NCBI GenBank assembly: GCA_039181495.1
Contig: JBCDCP010000041.1
Location: 1 to 22,570 of the forward strand
Length of the DNA: 22,570 nt
DNA from: JBCDCP01 sp039181495
GTDB lineage: Bacteria > Pseudomonadota > Alphaproteobacteria > Rhizobiales > Tepidamorphaceae
Direction of reading: 5' to 3'
Shown here one piece after another: positions 7,519-13,965 of the stretch. The number at the start of each line of letters is the position of its first letter. The first letter of the stretch is position 1. Position numbers and translations under genes: made by a program. The notes below the pieces were generated by a model. The model was given only the letters and a program-made list of their open reading frames with translations, was not told where the DNA came from and searched no databases.

Positions 7519-7878
7519 ATGCTGCGCGTTCTGCTCATAGTCTGGCTTGCCCTCGCCGCCCCGCTTCAGGCCATCGTGCCTTCGGCGGAAACCGGTGATG
7601 CTGATACTACCATGACTATGGCAGCTGACATGACCACCGCGACTGCCGTCATCGCGTCCGATGCGACAGGTCCTATCGTTGAAGATGCCACGAAGCATTG
7701 CTGCGACGAGGCGAAGCTCGCAGATAAGCGCGGCTCGACCTGCAAGTCCGACTGCAAGTTTCTTGTCTCGAGCCTGACCGTGCCACCGGTCAAAGCTGTG
7801 TTTGAGCATGGCGGCATCTATGCCGCACCCGATACGTCTTTCTGGACGCCTGTCGACCTGCGACCGCCGATTTCCTGA
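7519..7878 (+). CDS. small secreted Cys/Met-rich protein, possible metal binder
   Basis: A 119-residue protein with a clear Sec signal peptide (residues 1-18, cleavage likely after L-Q-A). The mature part has three Met residues close together (32, 34, 38), then H60-C61-C62, C75 and C79 in a C-x-x-x-C pattern. These are soft-metal ligands, and the layout loosely resembles the small secreted CopL/DUF2946-like proteins, though I cannot assign it to them with certainty. The four cysteines could instead form disulfides. It precedes the L,D-transpeptidase pair by 63 nt with a stable hairpin between, so it may be transcribed separately or at a different level. The ATG at 7519 is the only start that gives an intact signal peptide. 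Confidence 0.65.
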   Translation: MLRVLLIVWLALAAPLQAIVPSAETGDADTTMTMAADMTTATAVIASDATGPIVEDATKHCCDEAKLADKRGSTCKSDCKFLVSSLTVPPVKAVFEHGGIYAAPDTSFWTPVDLRPPIS

Positions 7879-7892
7879 TTTCCGTTCTTCGT

Positions 7893-7912
7893 GGTGCGCC
7901 ATCCGGCGCGCC
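7893..7912. terminator. strong GC-rich hairpin between the Cys-rich gene and the first L,D-transpeptidase
   Basis: An 8-bp stem with one G-T wobble (GGTGCGCC at 7893-7900, GGCGCGCC at 7905-7912) around a 4-nt loop ATCC, 15 nt after the stop of the upstream gene. No T-run follows. It may be an attenuator, processing site or weak terminator. Its position argues against starting the next gene at the GTG at 7891. Confidence 0.45.
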
Positions 7913-7941
7913 TAGCCTCTCGGAAATCAAGGAGTCCTACA

Positions 7942-8520
7942 GTGCTTACCAGAAGAAACATGCTGCTTGGCAGCCTTGCGCTGGCGGTGTCCCTGCCTGC
8001 GGCCCAGGCCGGTGCGCACCATACCGCCGCCTATAAACGCAACTTCAAGCTTGATCCGCGCTACAAGCCGCAGACTGTGCGCTATTCGCGCAAGTACAAG
8101 GCCGGCACGATCGTCGTCGATCCGCGCAATCACTTCCTGTACCTGGTCGAGAGGCGCGGCGAAGCACGGCGCTACGGCGTTGGCGTTGGCCGGGCCGGTC
8201 TTGCCTTCAAGGGCACGGCAATCGTGCAGCGCAAGGCGAAATGGCCACGCTGGACGCCGACACCAAACATGATCCGGCGCGAGCCGCGCAAGTATGCCCG
8301 GTATGCAGGCGGTGTCCCCGGCGGGATCAACAACCCGATGGGCGCGCGCGCGCTGTATCTCTACAAGAACGGCCGCGACACCTATTACCGCATCCACGGA
8401 ACAACACAGCCGCACTCAATCGGCCGGTCGGTCTCAAATGGCTGCATCCGGATGATCAACGACCACGTCATCGATCTCTACAACCGTGTTCCCACCGGGA
8501 CCACGGTCGTCGTGCTCTGA
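7942..8520 (+). CDS. L,D-transpeptidase (YkuD domain), Tat-type signal peptide
   Basis: A 192-residue protein. The N-terminus M-L-T-R-R-N-M-L-L-G-S-L-A-L has twin arginines and a hydrophobic stretch ending in A-Q-A, a Tat-type export signal. The YkuD domain fills residues ~50-192, with the catalytic motif H152...S-N-G-C168-I-R at the normal spacing. Such enzymes make 3-3 peptidoglycan cross-links or attach proteins to the wall in the periplasm. The short length (no LysM or PG-binding domain) is typical of rhizobial ErfK/YbiS-like paralogs. The start is the GTG at 7942, with a good AAGGAG 7 nt upstream; an in-frame GTG at 7891 would bury the signal peptide behind 17 polar residues. It is 24 nt upstream of a second L,D-transpeptidase. 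Confidence 0.93.
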   Translation: MLTRRNMLLGSLALAVSLPAAQAGAHHTAAYKRNFKLDPRYKPQTVRYSRKYKAGTIVVDPRNHFLYLVERRGEARRYGVGVGRAGLAFKGTAIVQRKAKWPRWTPTPNMIRREPRKYARYAGGVPGGINNPMGARALYLYKNGRDTYYRIHGTTQPHSIGRSVSNGCIRMINDHVIDLYNRVPTGTTVVVL

Positions 8521-8544
8521 CCGAACCAGCAGAGCGCGACAGTG

Positions 8545-9249
8545 ATGACTGAAAGAGTGACCGGTTTGATGACCCGGCGGCGATTTGCCGTCGGCGGAGC
8601 CAGTGCGATGGGGTTGGCGCTTGCTGGCTGCAACGCAACAACGGGTCGTGGATCGTCGGGCTTCTTCTCGGGCCGCGACCCCGATTTTCCGCTCAACTAC
8701 GGTCCGCGGCCGGATGAGAAGTTCCCTCTCGCCGCCGTGCGCCCGCGCCAGCTTCCGCCCAGATTTCGGCGGCAGCGCGTGGCCTATGAGACAGACGAAC
8801 GGGTGGGTACGCTCGTCGTCGAAACCTCGGCCTACTACCTCTATCTCGTCGAGCCTGACGGCATGGCCATGCGCTATGGCGTCGGCCTTGGACGACAGGG
8901 ATTTGAGTGGTCAGGCCGGGCACGGGTTGCCTGGAAGCGGGAATGGCCGAAATGGACGCCGCCCGACGAAATGATCGCGCGTCAGCCCGAACTCGAGCGC
9001 TGGAGCGTGCGCAATGGTGGTATGCCTCCAGGTCTCGATAACCCGATGGGGGCCCGAGCACTCTACATCTTCGAAGGCGGCGTCGACACGCTCTACCGCG
9101 TGCACGGCAGCAACGATCCAACTGCCATTGGCAAGCCAACCAGTGCGGGCTGTGTCCGCATGGTCAATCAGGACGTGATCGATCTCTACGACCGGGTGAA
9201 GCCGAATGCGCGGATCCTGGTGATGGCGCCGGACACGCCGGTTGGCTGA
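8545..9249 (+). CDS. L,D-transpeptidase (YkuD domain), lipoprotein with twin-arginine signal
   Basis: A ~234-residue protein. The signal has R-R-R followed by a hydrophobic stretch and a lipobox L-A-G-C, so the product is probably a Tat-exported lipoprotein. A linker of ~60 residues then leads to a YkuD domain with H-G-S-N-D-P and the catalytic S-A-G-C-V-R-M (Cys codon at 9151-9153). It is clearly a paralog of the preceding gene: both share W-P-x-W-T-P, N-P-M-G-A-R-A-L-Y and D-L-Y-x-R-V. Membrane anchoring would separate its work site from that of the soluble copy. The start is unsure: GTG 8542, ATG 8545 and ATG 8569 are all in frame with weak ribosome sites. The ATG at 8569 gives the most compact signal (Cys at position 21). 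Confidence 0.9.
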   Translation: MTERVTGLMTRRRFAVGGASAMGLALAGCNATTGRGSSGFFSGRDPDFPLNYGPRPDEKFPLAAVRPRQLPPRFRRQRVAYETDERVGTLVVETSAYYLYLVEPDGMAMRYGVGLGRQGFEWSGRARVAWKREWPKWTPPDEMIARQPELERWSVRNGGMPPGLDNPMGARALYIFEGGVDTLYRVHGSNDPTAIGKPTSAGCVRMVNQDVIDLYDRVKPNARILVMAPDTPVG

Positions 9250-9315
9250 CGCGTAAAGGATACGCCCTCCCCGCTTGCCCAGGTCAGACACTCAGACATC
9301 ACGGAGCGTTGGACG

Positions 9316-9816
9316 ATGAAGAAATCCAGCAGAGCTAAATCGCAAAACCGCAAGAAGGCCAGGAAATCAGATCCTGACACCACGTTGCAGGCGGCCGAGC
9401 CGAGCCGGCGCGACCTGCTCGGCAAAGCACGGAACTGGGGCATCGGACTTGCGATTGCCGGCGGGGCCGGTCTTGGGGTGACTCGCATGGTGCGCAGCAC
9501 CGCACACGCCCATGATCTGACCCGCGTGGCCAATGGCCGCCCGACGGTGGTGCAGGTGCACGATCCGCAATGCACGCTGTGCGTCGCCCTGCAGCGGGAG
9601 ACCAAACGGGCATTGAAAGCGTTCGATGACCAGCAGCTCGACTACGTGATTGCCAATATCACCTCGGCCAAAGGCCGTGCATTTGCCGGCCGCTATGGCG
9701 TCAGCCATGTGACGTTGCTGCTGTTTGATGGCTCCGGTGCGTTGCAGCAGGTGCTACACGGCCAGCACGATGACAGCGAATTGCAAGAGGCGTTCACGGC
9801 GCTTTTGGAGAGCTGA
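9316..9816 (+). CDS. membrane-tethered thioredoxin-fold protein with C-x-x-C
   Basis: A 166-residue protein with a long, very basic N-terminus (residues 1-20), then S-R-R-D-L-L-G (30-36) and one hydrophobic segment (41-57). A C-terminal thioredoxin-like domain follows, from about residue 70. The active-site-like C86-T-L-C89 follows V-V-Q-V-H-D-P-Q, as in thioredoxins, and S-H-V-T-L-L-L-F-D stands where the cis-Pro loop would be, with Thr instead of the cis-Pro. The twin arginines could mark a Tat signal or just positive-inside charge; either way the domain should face the periplasm. It follows the L,D-transpeptidases by 66 nt with its own ribosome site. A role in keeping their active-site cysteines reduced is inferred from location only. 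Confidence 0.75.
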   Translation: MKKSSRAKSQNRKKARKSDPDTTLQAAEPSRRDLLGKARNWGIGLAIAGGAGLGVTRMVRSTAHAHDLTRVANGRPTVVQVHDPQCTLCVALQRETKRALKAFDDQQLDYVIANITSAKGRAFAGRYGVSHVTLLLFDGSGALQQVLHGQHDDSELQEAFTALLES

Positions 9817-9925
9817 CGCCTGACATCCGCATCTTTATGGCCACAAAACGCGCCGACGGGTAAGCCGATGATCGCTGCTGGATAATCATGGCGGCGTCCT
9901 GTTGCGCTGTCCCGATCCAGCGAAT

Positions 9926-9954
9926 TGAACCTTTTGCCCCCCGGCCGAGACTAT
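9926..9954 (+). promoter_or_regulatory. candidate ECF-type promoter upstream of the sigma factor gene
   Basis: TGAACC at 9926-9931 and GACTAT at 9949-9954 are 17 nt apart, with a C-rich spacer, 19 nt before the ATG. TGAAC-type -35 elements are typical of ECF sigma factors, which often transcribe their own gene. The -10 assignment is tentative. Confidence 0.4.
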
Positions 9955-9973
9955 CCCATGTGAGAATGCAGGG

Positions 9974-10540
9974 ATGTCTGCCGCGGTGGTGTTCATGGCT
10001 GGCGCCGAGACCAACAGAACCTATGACGAGTTACTCATTCTGCTGATCCGCGGGGGCGACCGGCGCGCATCTGAAAGGCTTGCTGCGCGCTGGTATCCAA
10101 GATTGCTTCGCACAGCGCGGCGGCTCCTGGGTGATGCGGATCTGGCACAGGAGACCGTTCAGGAGTGCTGGATCGCCATTATCCGTGGCTTGCCGCGCCT
10201 CCTTGATCCTGCTCGATTTCCGGCCTGGGCCTTTTCGATCCTGCACCGCAAATGCGCCGATGCCATCAAGCGTGCCGTGCGCGACCGTGAGCAGTTCAGA
10301 CCATCCGCGGTCGGGGCGGAGGCAAGCATCGACGCAAGCGGCGAAACACGAACCGCACTCGACCAGGCATTTGCGCTGCTCAGCCAGGAGCACCGCGCCG
10401 CCGCCATTCTTTTCTTCGGCGAAGGTCTCAGCCTTGCCGAGATTGCGACCGCGACTGATGTGCCGCTTGGCACGGCCAAATCGCGGATTTTCCACGCCCG
10501 TCAACACCTTAAGGCGGCTTTGGAGGGAGACAAACCATGA
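9974..10540 (+). CDS. ECF-family RNA polymerase sigma factor
   Basis: A 188-residue group 4 sigma factor with only regions 2 and 4. Region 2 (about residues 28-95) contains R-L-A-A-R-W-Y-P-R-L-L-R-T-A and the -10-contacting W-A-F-S-I-L-H-R-K-C-A-D. Region 4 (about 130-185) contains the helix-turn-helix L-S-L-A-E-I-A-T-A-T-D-V-P-L-G-T-A-K-S-R. The last 4 bases overlap the next gene (ATGA), so the two are translationally coupled. No classical zinc-binding anti-sigma domain is present; the overlapping membrane protein stands in that position. An alternative start is the ATG at 9995; neither has a strong ribosome site. Confidence 0.93.
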   Translation: MSAAVVFMAGAETNRTYDELLILLIRGGDRRASERLAARWYPRLLRTARRLLGDADLAQETVQECWIAIIRGLPRLLDPARFPAWAFSILHRKCADAIKRAVRDREQFRPSAVGAEASIDASGETRTALDQAFALLSQEHRAAAILFFGEGLSLAEIATATDVPLGTAKSRIFHARQHLKAALEGDKP

Positions 10541-10905
10541 CGGATTTCGACAAACAGCTGCGTGAGAGCCTGAGCCAGGAGGATGAAGCCTTCCTGCGTG
10601 ATCTGGAGGATCAGCGCGGCATGTTCGAACAGCTTGGCGCCGCATTCCACGGTCCGATGCGCTACTGGACCTGGGTCGTGAATGTGGTGGTGCTGATCGT
10701 GACCGGGCTGGGCTTCTACTGTATCTGGCAGATGTTCCAGGCCGACACGACGCGCAGCCTGATCCTGTGGGCCGCTGGCGGCTGGGCCGCCTGGACGGTC
10801 CAGATCGCGCTCAAGCAATGGCTGTGGGAGCGGATCAACATGCTGAATGTGCTGCGCGAGCTCAAGAAGATCGAGCTGCGGCTTGTGCGCCTGGAAGAGC
10901 GGTAG
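10537..10905 (+). CDS. DUF6768-like two-helix membrane protein coupled to the ECF sigma factor
   Basis: A 122-residue protein with a cytoplasmic acidic N-terminal segment (1-42), two membrane helices (about 43-67 and 74-96) and a C-terminal amphipathic charged helix (98-122, with E-L-K-K-I-E-L-R-L). It matches what I know as DUF6768. It overlaps the sigma gene by 4 nt, the usual arrangement of a sigma factor and its membrane anti-sigma partner, but the fold is not that of a known anti-sigma domain. A remnant similar to its C-terminal helix occurs at 13238-13303. Sequestration of the sigma factor at the membrane is an inference from position and topology. Confidence 0.75.
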   Translation: MTDFDKQLRESLSQEDEAFLRDLEDQRGMFEQLGAAFHGPMRYWTWVVNVVVLIVTGLGFYCIWQMFQADTTRSLILWAAGGWAAWTVQIALKQWLWERINMLNVLRELKKIELRLVRLEER

Positions 10906-10932
10906 GGACCTGCAGGTCGGAGGCGCACGGCC

Positions 10933-11538
10933 ATGAGCTATTCCAAAGACATCTTCCGACAGCTTGGTCGGCCGGAGGGTGAAGTCGGCCGAAAGGTCCT
11001 TTCGCGGTTGAACGAAGTGAACGCTACGATCAACCAGTTCACCCTTGAGGCGATTGGCCGGGATCCGAGCGAGAAAGTGCTCGAGATTGGCTTCGGCGGC
11101 GGTGCACTGATGGCGGCTGCGCTCCAGCAATTTGGCAGTACAGCCTTTGTTGGTGTGGATGTCTCTCCGCTGGCTGTCGAGGAGGCAACCGAGAAGTTTG
11201 CCAGCCGCATCGCAGAAGGACGCGCGGAATTCCATTTGCTTGAGGACGACGCTCTGCCTTTTGGAGATCGCGTCTTCGGGACGGTGATCTCTGTCAATGT
11301 GGTGTATTTCGTCGCCGATCTGGCCAGACAAACGCGCGAGGTTTTCCGGGTTCTGCGCCCCGGCGGACGGTATACCGTCAGCTATTCGGAAAGATCGCCC
11401 GACGAAGTCACGCGTTTTCCTCCATCGAAGATCGAGACGTTGCTTGGAGAAGCCGGATTCGACGATGTCTCCTCGCGCACTTCATCCGACGAAGAACATG
11501 ACACGTTCCACTGCACGGTTGGTGTCCGTCCGGCATGA
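10933..11538 (+). CDS. class I SAM-dependent methyltransferase
   Basis: A 201-residue protein of the UbiE/Methyltransf_11 type. Motif I is V-L-E-I-G-F-G-G-G (49-57), with the acidic ribose-binding residue in V-G-V-D76-V-S-P. The post-motif region F-R-V-L-R-P-G-G-R-Y is typical. The substrate cannot be told from sequence; candidates are lipids, quinones or small metabolites. It starts 27 nt after the DUF6768-like gene with a CGGAGG ribosome site, so it is probably part of the ECF transcript and may be one output of that regulon. It ends at a strong inverted repeat. Confidence 0.88.
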   Translation: MSYSKDIFRQLGRPEGEVGRKVLSRLNEVNATINQFTLEAIGRDPSEKVLEIGFGGGALMAAALQQFGSTAFVGVDVSPLAVEEATEKFASRIAEGRAEFHLLEDDALPFGDRVFGTVISVNVVYFVADLARQTREVFRVLRPGGRYTVSYSERSPDEVTRFPPSKIETLLGEAGFDDVSSRTSSDEEHDTFHCTVGVRPA

Positions 11539-11541
11539 TGG

Positions 11542-11583
11542 GGTGCCAGAGGTCAGCGGGCGTTCAACCCAACCTCTGGCACC
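11542..11583. terminator. 12-bp perfect hairpin, convergent terminator
   Basis: GGTGCCAGAGGT (11542-11553) and ACCTCTGGCACC (11572-11583) form a perfect 12-bp stem with an 18-nt loop in the gap between the converging methyltransferase and dehydrogenase genes. The following + strand sequence is only moderately T-rich. It may serve both strands. Confidence 0.65.
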
Positions 11584-11613
11584 TTGGTGTTGTCCTCTAG
11601 CTGTGCAGACCGT

Positions 11614-12552
11614 CTAAGCCGCAGCGACCATGTCTTCCGAAAGCGTCCAGAGGCGTTCGGCAGCATCGGGATCGATGGCGTAGGGCCGGACCTTGGAGAA
11701 ATCCTCAGTGTCATCCTCCACCGGTGCGATCTGCACATCGGCAAGGTAGGCTCCACCCTTGCCCGACAGTTCCGGTGCTGTTGCGGCATAAACTTGTGTG
11801 GCCGCACCCTGCGGGACGGACTTCATCGGAATGGCGCCGGATTCAATTCCCTCAGCAAACCGCGCCATGTCGTCTTCATCCATGTGCCGGGCGAGTTCGG
11901 TCTGAATAACGCCGGGATGTACGGCAAAGGCCTCTGCGCCCTTGGCTTTAAGGCGGGTATTGAGACCAACCGCGAACAACGCGTTCGCCGTCTTGGATTG
12001 GCCGTATGCTGCCCACTTTTCATAGTCGGTGTGCTTGAACCCGATATCGTTGAAAAACACCGGGGCGAACTGGTGTGCGGCTGAACTGAGCGACACCACA
12101 CGGCTGCCCTGCCCCAGTGCCGGCATGAGAAGTTTGGTCATCAGAAAATGACCCAGATGGTTCGAGCCGAACTGAAGCTCAAATCCATCATTGGTCTGAG
12201 CGTAGGGACACGCCATGACACCGGCATTGTTTATCAGGATATCAATCCGGGAGTGTGCTGCCAGAATGCGGTCGGCAAAGGCTCGGATACTACCAAGATC
12301 GCCGAGCTCGAGCTCTTCCGCAGTGACGCTGCCGCCTGTCTCACCGGCAATACTGTCAGCCGCCTTTTGCGCCTTTGCGCGTGTGCGGCCGGTAATGATG
12401 ACGTGCGCGCCCTTGGCTGAAATGGCGCGGGCGCTCTCGGCGCCAAGTCCGCTGGTGCCGCCAGTGATCAGAACCGTCTTACCGGCGAGATCAATGCCGT
12501 CGAGTACGTCATCGGTGGTCGAATCTTTGTTGAATGCATTGCGGTCGGTCAT
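11614..12552 (-). CDS. short-chain dehydrogenase/reductase (classical SDR, retinol-dehydrogenase-like)
   Basis: A 312-residue NAD(P)-dependent SDR. It has the cofactor motif T30-G-G-T-S-G-L-G, the structural N-N-A-G (108-111), the catalytic Ser in S-L-S-S-A-A-H (154-160) and Y183-x-x-x-K187. The long C-terminal part resembles the retinol dehydrogenase / WWOX-like bacterial SDRs. The substrate is unknown. The start at 12552 has AAGGA upstream and gives the normal N-terminus M-T-D-R-N-A-F. A longer reading frame to 12624 would run through the operator region and is not accepted. It is divergent from a TetR regulator with two operators between, so it is probably the regulated target. Confidence 0.9.
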   Translation of the reverse strand: MTDRNAFNKDSTTDDVLDGIDLAGKTVLITGGTSGLGAESARAISAKGAHVIITGRTRAKAQKAADSIAGETGGSVTAEELELGDLGSIRAFADRILAAHSRIDILINNAGVMACPYAQTNDGFELQFGSNHLGHFLMTKLLMPALGQGSRVVSLSSAAHQFAPVFFNDIGFKHTDYEKWAAYGQSKTANALFAVGLNTRLKAKGAEAFAVHPGVIQTELARHMDEDDMARFAEGIESGAIPMKSVPQGAATQVYAATAPELSGKGGAYLADVQIAPVEDDTEDFSKVRPYAIDPDAAERLWTLSEDMVAAA

Positions 12553-12580
12553 GGTGGTTGTCCTTGATGGATGTGCAGTA

Positions 12581-12595
12581 CGACATTTAATGTCG
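12581..12595. promoter_or_regulatory. TetR operator 1 (15-nt palindrome)
   Basis: CGACATT-T-AATGTCG, a perfect palindrome. It uses the same half-site (GACATT/AATGTC) as the second operator and lies 29 nt upstream of the SDR start codon, where bound repressor would block SDR transcription. Confidence 0.6.
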
Positions 12596-12605
12596 ATTTG
12601 TCTAA

Positions 12606-12632
12606 ATTGACATTCAGCGTCCAAATGTCAAT
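12606..12632. promoter_or_regulatory. TetR operator 2 with embedded divergent -35 elements
   Basis: ATTGACATT (12606-12614) and AATGTCAAT (12624-12632) form a perfect 9-bp inverted repeat around 9 nt, directly abutting the ATG at 12633. Each arm carries a consensus TTGACA -35 hexamer, one on each strand. On the + strand, a 17-nt spacer leads to AATATG (12630-12635) and a predicted start of transcription near 12642. Confidence 0.6.
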
Positions 12633-13202
12633 ATGTCACCTATGGAACAACGTGAAAAAAATATCGTCGACGCCGCTGTGAGAGTGTTTCACCGCTACGG
12701 CGTGAAACGCGCCAGCATGAACGACATTGCCGAGGAAGCGGGCGTTGCCAGGCAGACGCTCTACAATGTCTATTCGAACAAAGACGACATCCTGCGCGGC
12801 GCGATCCGGAAGTACTGCGAGGACGCCATCGCCGCGATCGAGTCTGAACTTCCATACCTCAATACTCTCGAAGCGCAGATCGCATTGGTGCTGCGCGAGA
12901 GCACCCTGAAGCCCTACACAATCCTGCACAGCTCACCCAATGCGCAGGACCTTATCGATGGCTTCAATGAAACAGGCCGCGAGGAACTGGAAAAATCATC
13001 AGTTGCGTTTCGCGATCAGCTGATCCGAATCCTGACACCTCATGCCGACAGTTTGTCCAGTAAGGGCCTCGAGCCGGTGCGTCTGGCTGAGATCGTCCAA
13101 CGGGCGGCCGGTGCTTTCAAGTACCAGGCCACCGATCAGGCGCATCTCGAAGCGATGCTCGATGGTTTGGTGAATTTGGCCGTGGCAGCCAGCCGGACCT
13201 GA
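12633..13202 (+). CDS. TetR-family transcriptional regulator
   Basis: A 189-residue TetR protein. The N-terminal helix-turn-helix domain (about 8-55) shows I-V-D-A-A-V-R-V-F-H-R-Y-G-V, then M-N-D-I-A-E-E-A-G-V-A-R-Q-T-L-Y-N-V-Y-S-N-K-D-D-I. The C-terminal ligand/dimer domain is divergent, as usual. It is divergent from the SDR gene and separated by 80 nt containing two operators, so it most likely represses itself and the SDR. There is no ribosome site before the ATG at 12633. The in-frame ATG at 12642 coincides with the predicted transcription start, so the messenger may be leaderless. Confidence 0.92.
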   Translation: MSPMEQREKNIVDAAVRVFHRYGVKRASMNDIAEEAGVARQTLYNVYSNKDDILRGAIRKYCEDAIAAIESELPYLNTLEAQIALVLRESTLKPYTILHSSPNAQDLIDGFNETGREELEKSSVAFRDQLIRILTPHADSLSSKGLEPVRLAEIVQRAAGAFKYQATDQAHLEAMLDGLVNLAVAASRT

Positions 13203-13237
13203 TAGTCTGAACCGCGTTCGAGCGTTGGCGCGAGTAG

Positions 13238-13303
13238 CGATCCAACCTTCTGAACATCCTGGACGAATTGAAGAAGATCGAGCTGCGGCTTTTGCGGCTG
13301 GGG
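13238..13303 (+). pseudogene. remnant of a DUF6768-like gene (C-terminal helix only)
   Basis: This stretch translates as S-N-L-L-N-I-L-D-E-L-K-K-I-E-L-R-L-L-R-L. It matches the C-terminal helix of the DUF6768-like protein at 10537-10905 (R-I-N-M-L-N-V-L-R-E-L-K-K-I-E-L-R-L-V-R-L). By my alignment 49 of 66 nt are identical, including a 21-nt exact match (13271-13291 against 10864-10884). An in-frame stop (13235-13237) precedes it, and I see neither membrane helix nor start codon upstream. It is best read as the end of a decayed or deleted paralog. Confidence 0.6.
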
Positions 13304-13449
13304 AGTCGCATCTCAGCCAGCTTTTGCGCGTGGCACTACGGCCGGGATGTCGAAAATGAGCTACTGGCAACTCTGCGAGATACCAACATTCAGGCTGATT
13401 CAGCCGTCAGCTGCGCCTTTCGCGTGGCGCGACACCTCTTGGGGGTTTG

Positions 13450-13881
13450 ATGACAAAGCGGGGCCGATGCCTGTGCGGCAGAACGCGATGGGCGTTCGAG
13501 GGAGAGCCAATATGGGCCTGCTATTGTCACTGCGATGACTGCAGGCGCAACTGTGCTGCGCCGGTCGTCGCCTGGCTCGGTGTCCCGATCGAGAATTTCA
13601 CATGGCTGGGGGACGCGCCGAAGACGCTCGAAAGCTCCAAGGGCGTGAGAAGGCACTTCTGCGCGACCTGCGGTTCGCCCATGGGATTCGAGGCGGACCA
13701 TTACCCTGGTGGCATGCACCTCTACGCTGCGTCGCTGGAAGATCCTGAAGACTTCGAGCCCACCTTTCACGTCAACTACCAAAGCAAGCTGTCGTGGCTA
13801 CAGATCGATGATGACTTGCCGAAATTTGACGGGACCATGCTTGGAACACCGGACTCGCTCTGGAGCTACAAGAAGACGTAA
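13450..13881 (+). CDS. GFA-family (Mss4-like fold) zinc protein
   Basis: A 143-residue member of the glutathione-dependent formaldehyde-activating (GFA/CENP-V) family. All seven expected zinc cysteines are present: C7-x-C9, C26-x-C28-x-x-C31 and C71-x-x-C74. The founding member binds glutathione and hydroxymethyl-glutathione, but most homologs have no proven function. The start ATG at 13450 follows a GGGGG stretch; the neighbouring in-frame TTG at 13447 is not preferred. It stands alone between the DUF6768 remnant and a convergent GNAT gene. Confidence 0.88.
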   Translation: MTKRGRCLCGRTRWAFEGEPIWACYCHCDDCRRNCAAPVVAWLGVPIENFTWLGDAPKTLESSKGVRRHFCATCGSPMGFEADHYPGGMHLYAASLEDPEDFEPTFHVNYQSKLSWLQIDDDLPKFDGTMLGTPDSLWSYKKT

Positions 13882-13965
13882 GCGCGGAGTGGAGTTGGTA
13901 GTGGTGTGCGGGAGACAGGACCAGTTCGATGGTCTCATCGCTGGTTGGCAGCGCGGACAAGGACG

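Noticed and set aside
7891..7941. GTG at 7891 as the start of the first L,D-transpeptidase
   Set aside because: It would place a polar extension before the signal peptide and lies next to a hairpin; the GTG at 7942 has AAGGAG at the right distance.
10501..11331. Minus strand frame (276 codons) opposite the DUF6768-like and methyltransferase genes
   Set aside because: Rich in His, Gln and Asp without any motif, as expected for a shadow frame.
12553..12624. N-terminal extension of the SDR gene through the intergenic region
   Set aside because: The region contains two palindromic operators, and the ATG at 12552 has a ribosome site and gives the family's normal N-terminus.
13208..13236. A second TGAACC element upstream of the DUF6768 remnant as an ECF promoter
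   Set aside because: The spacing and downstream sequence do not match the candidate promoter at 9926-9954, so it is probably chance.
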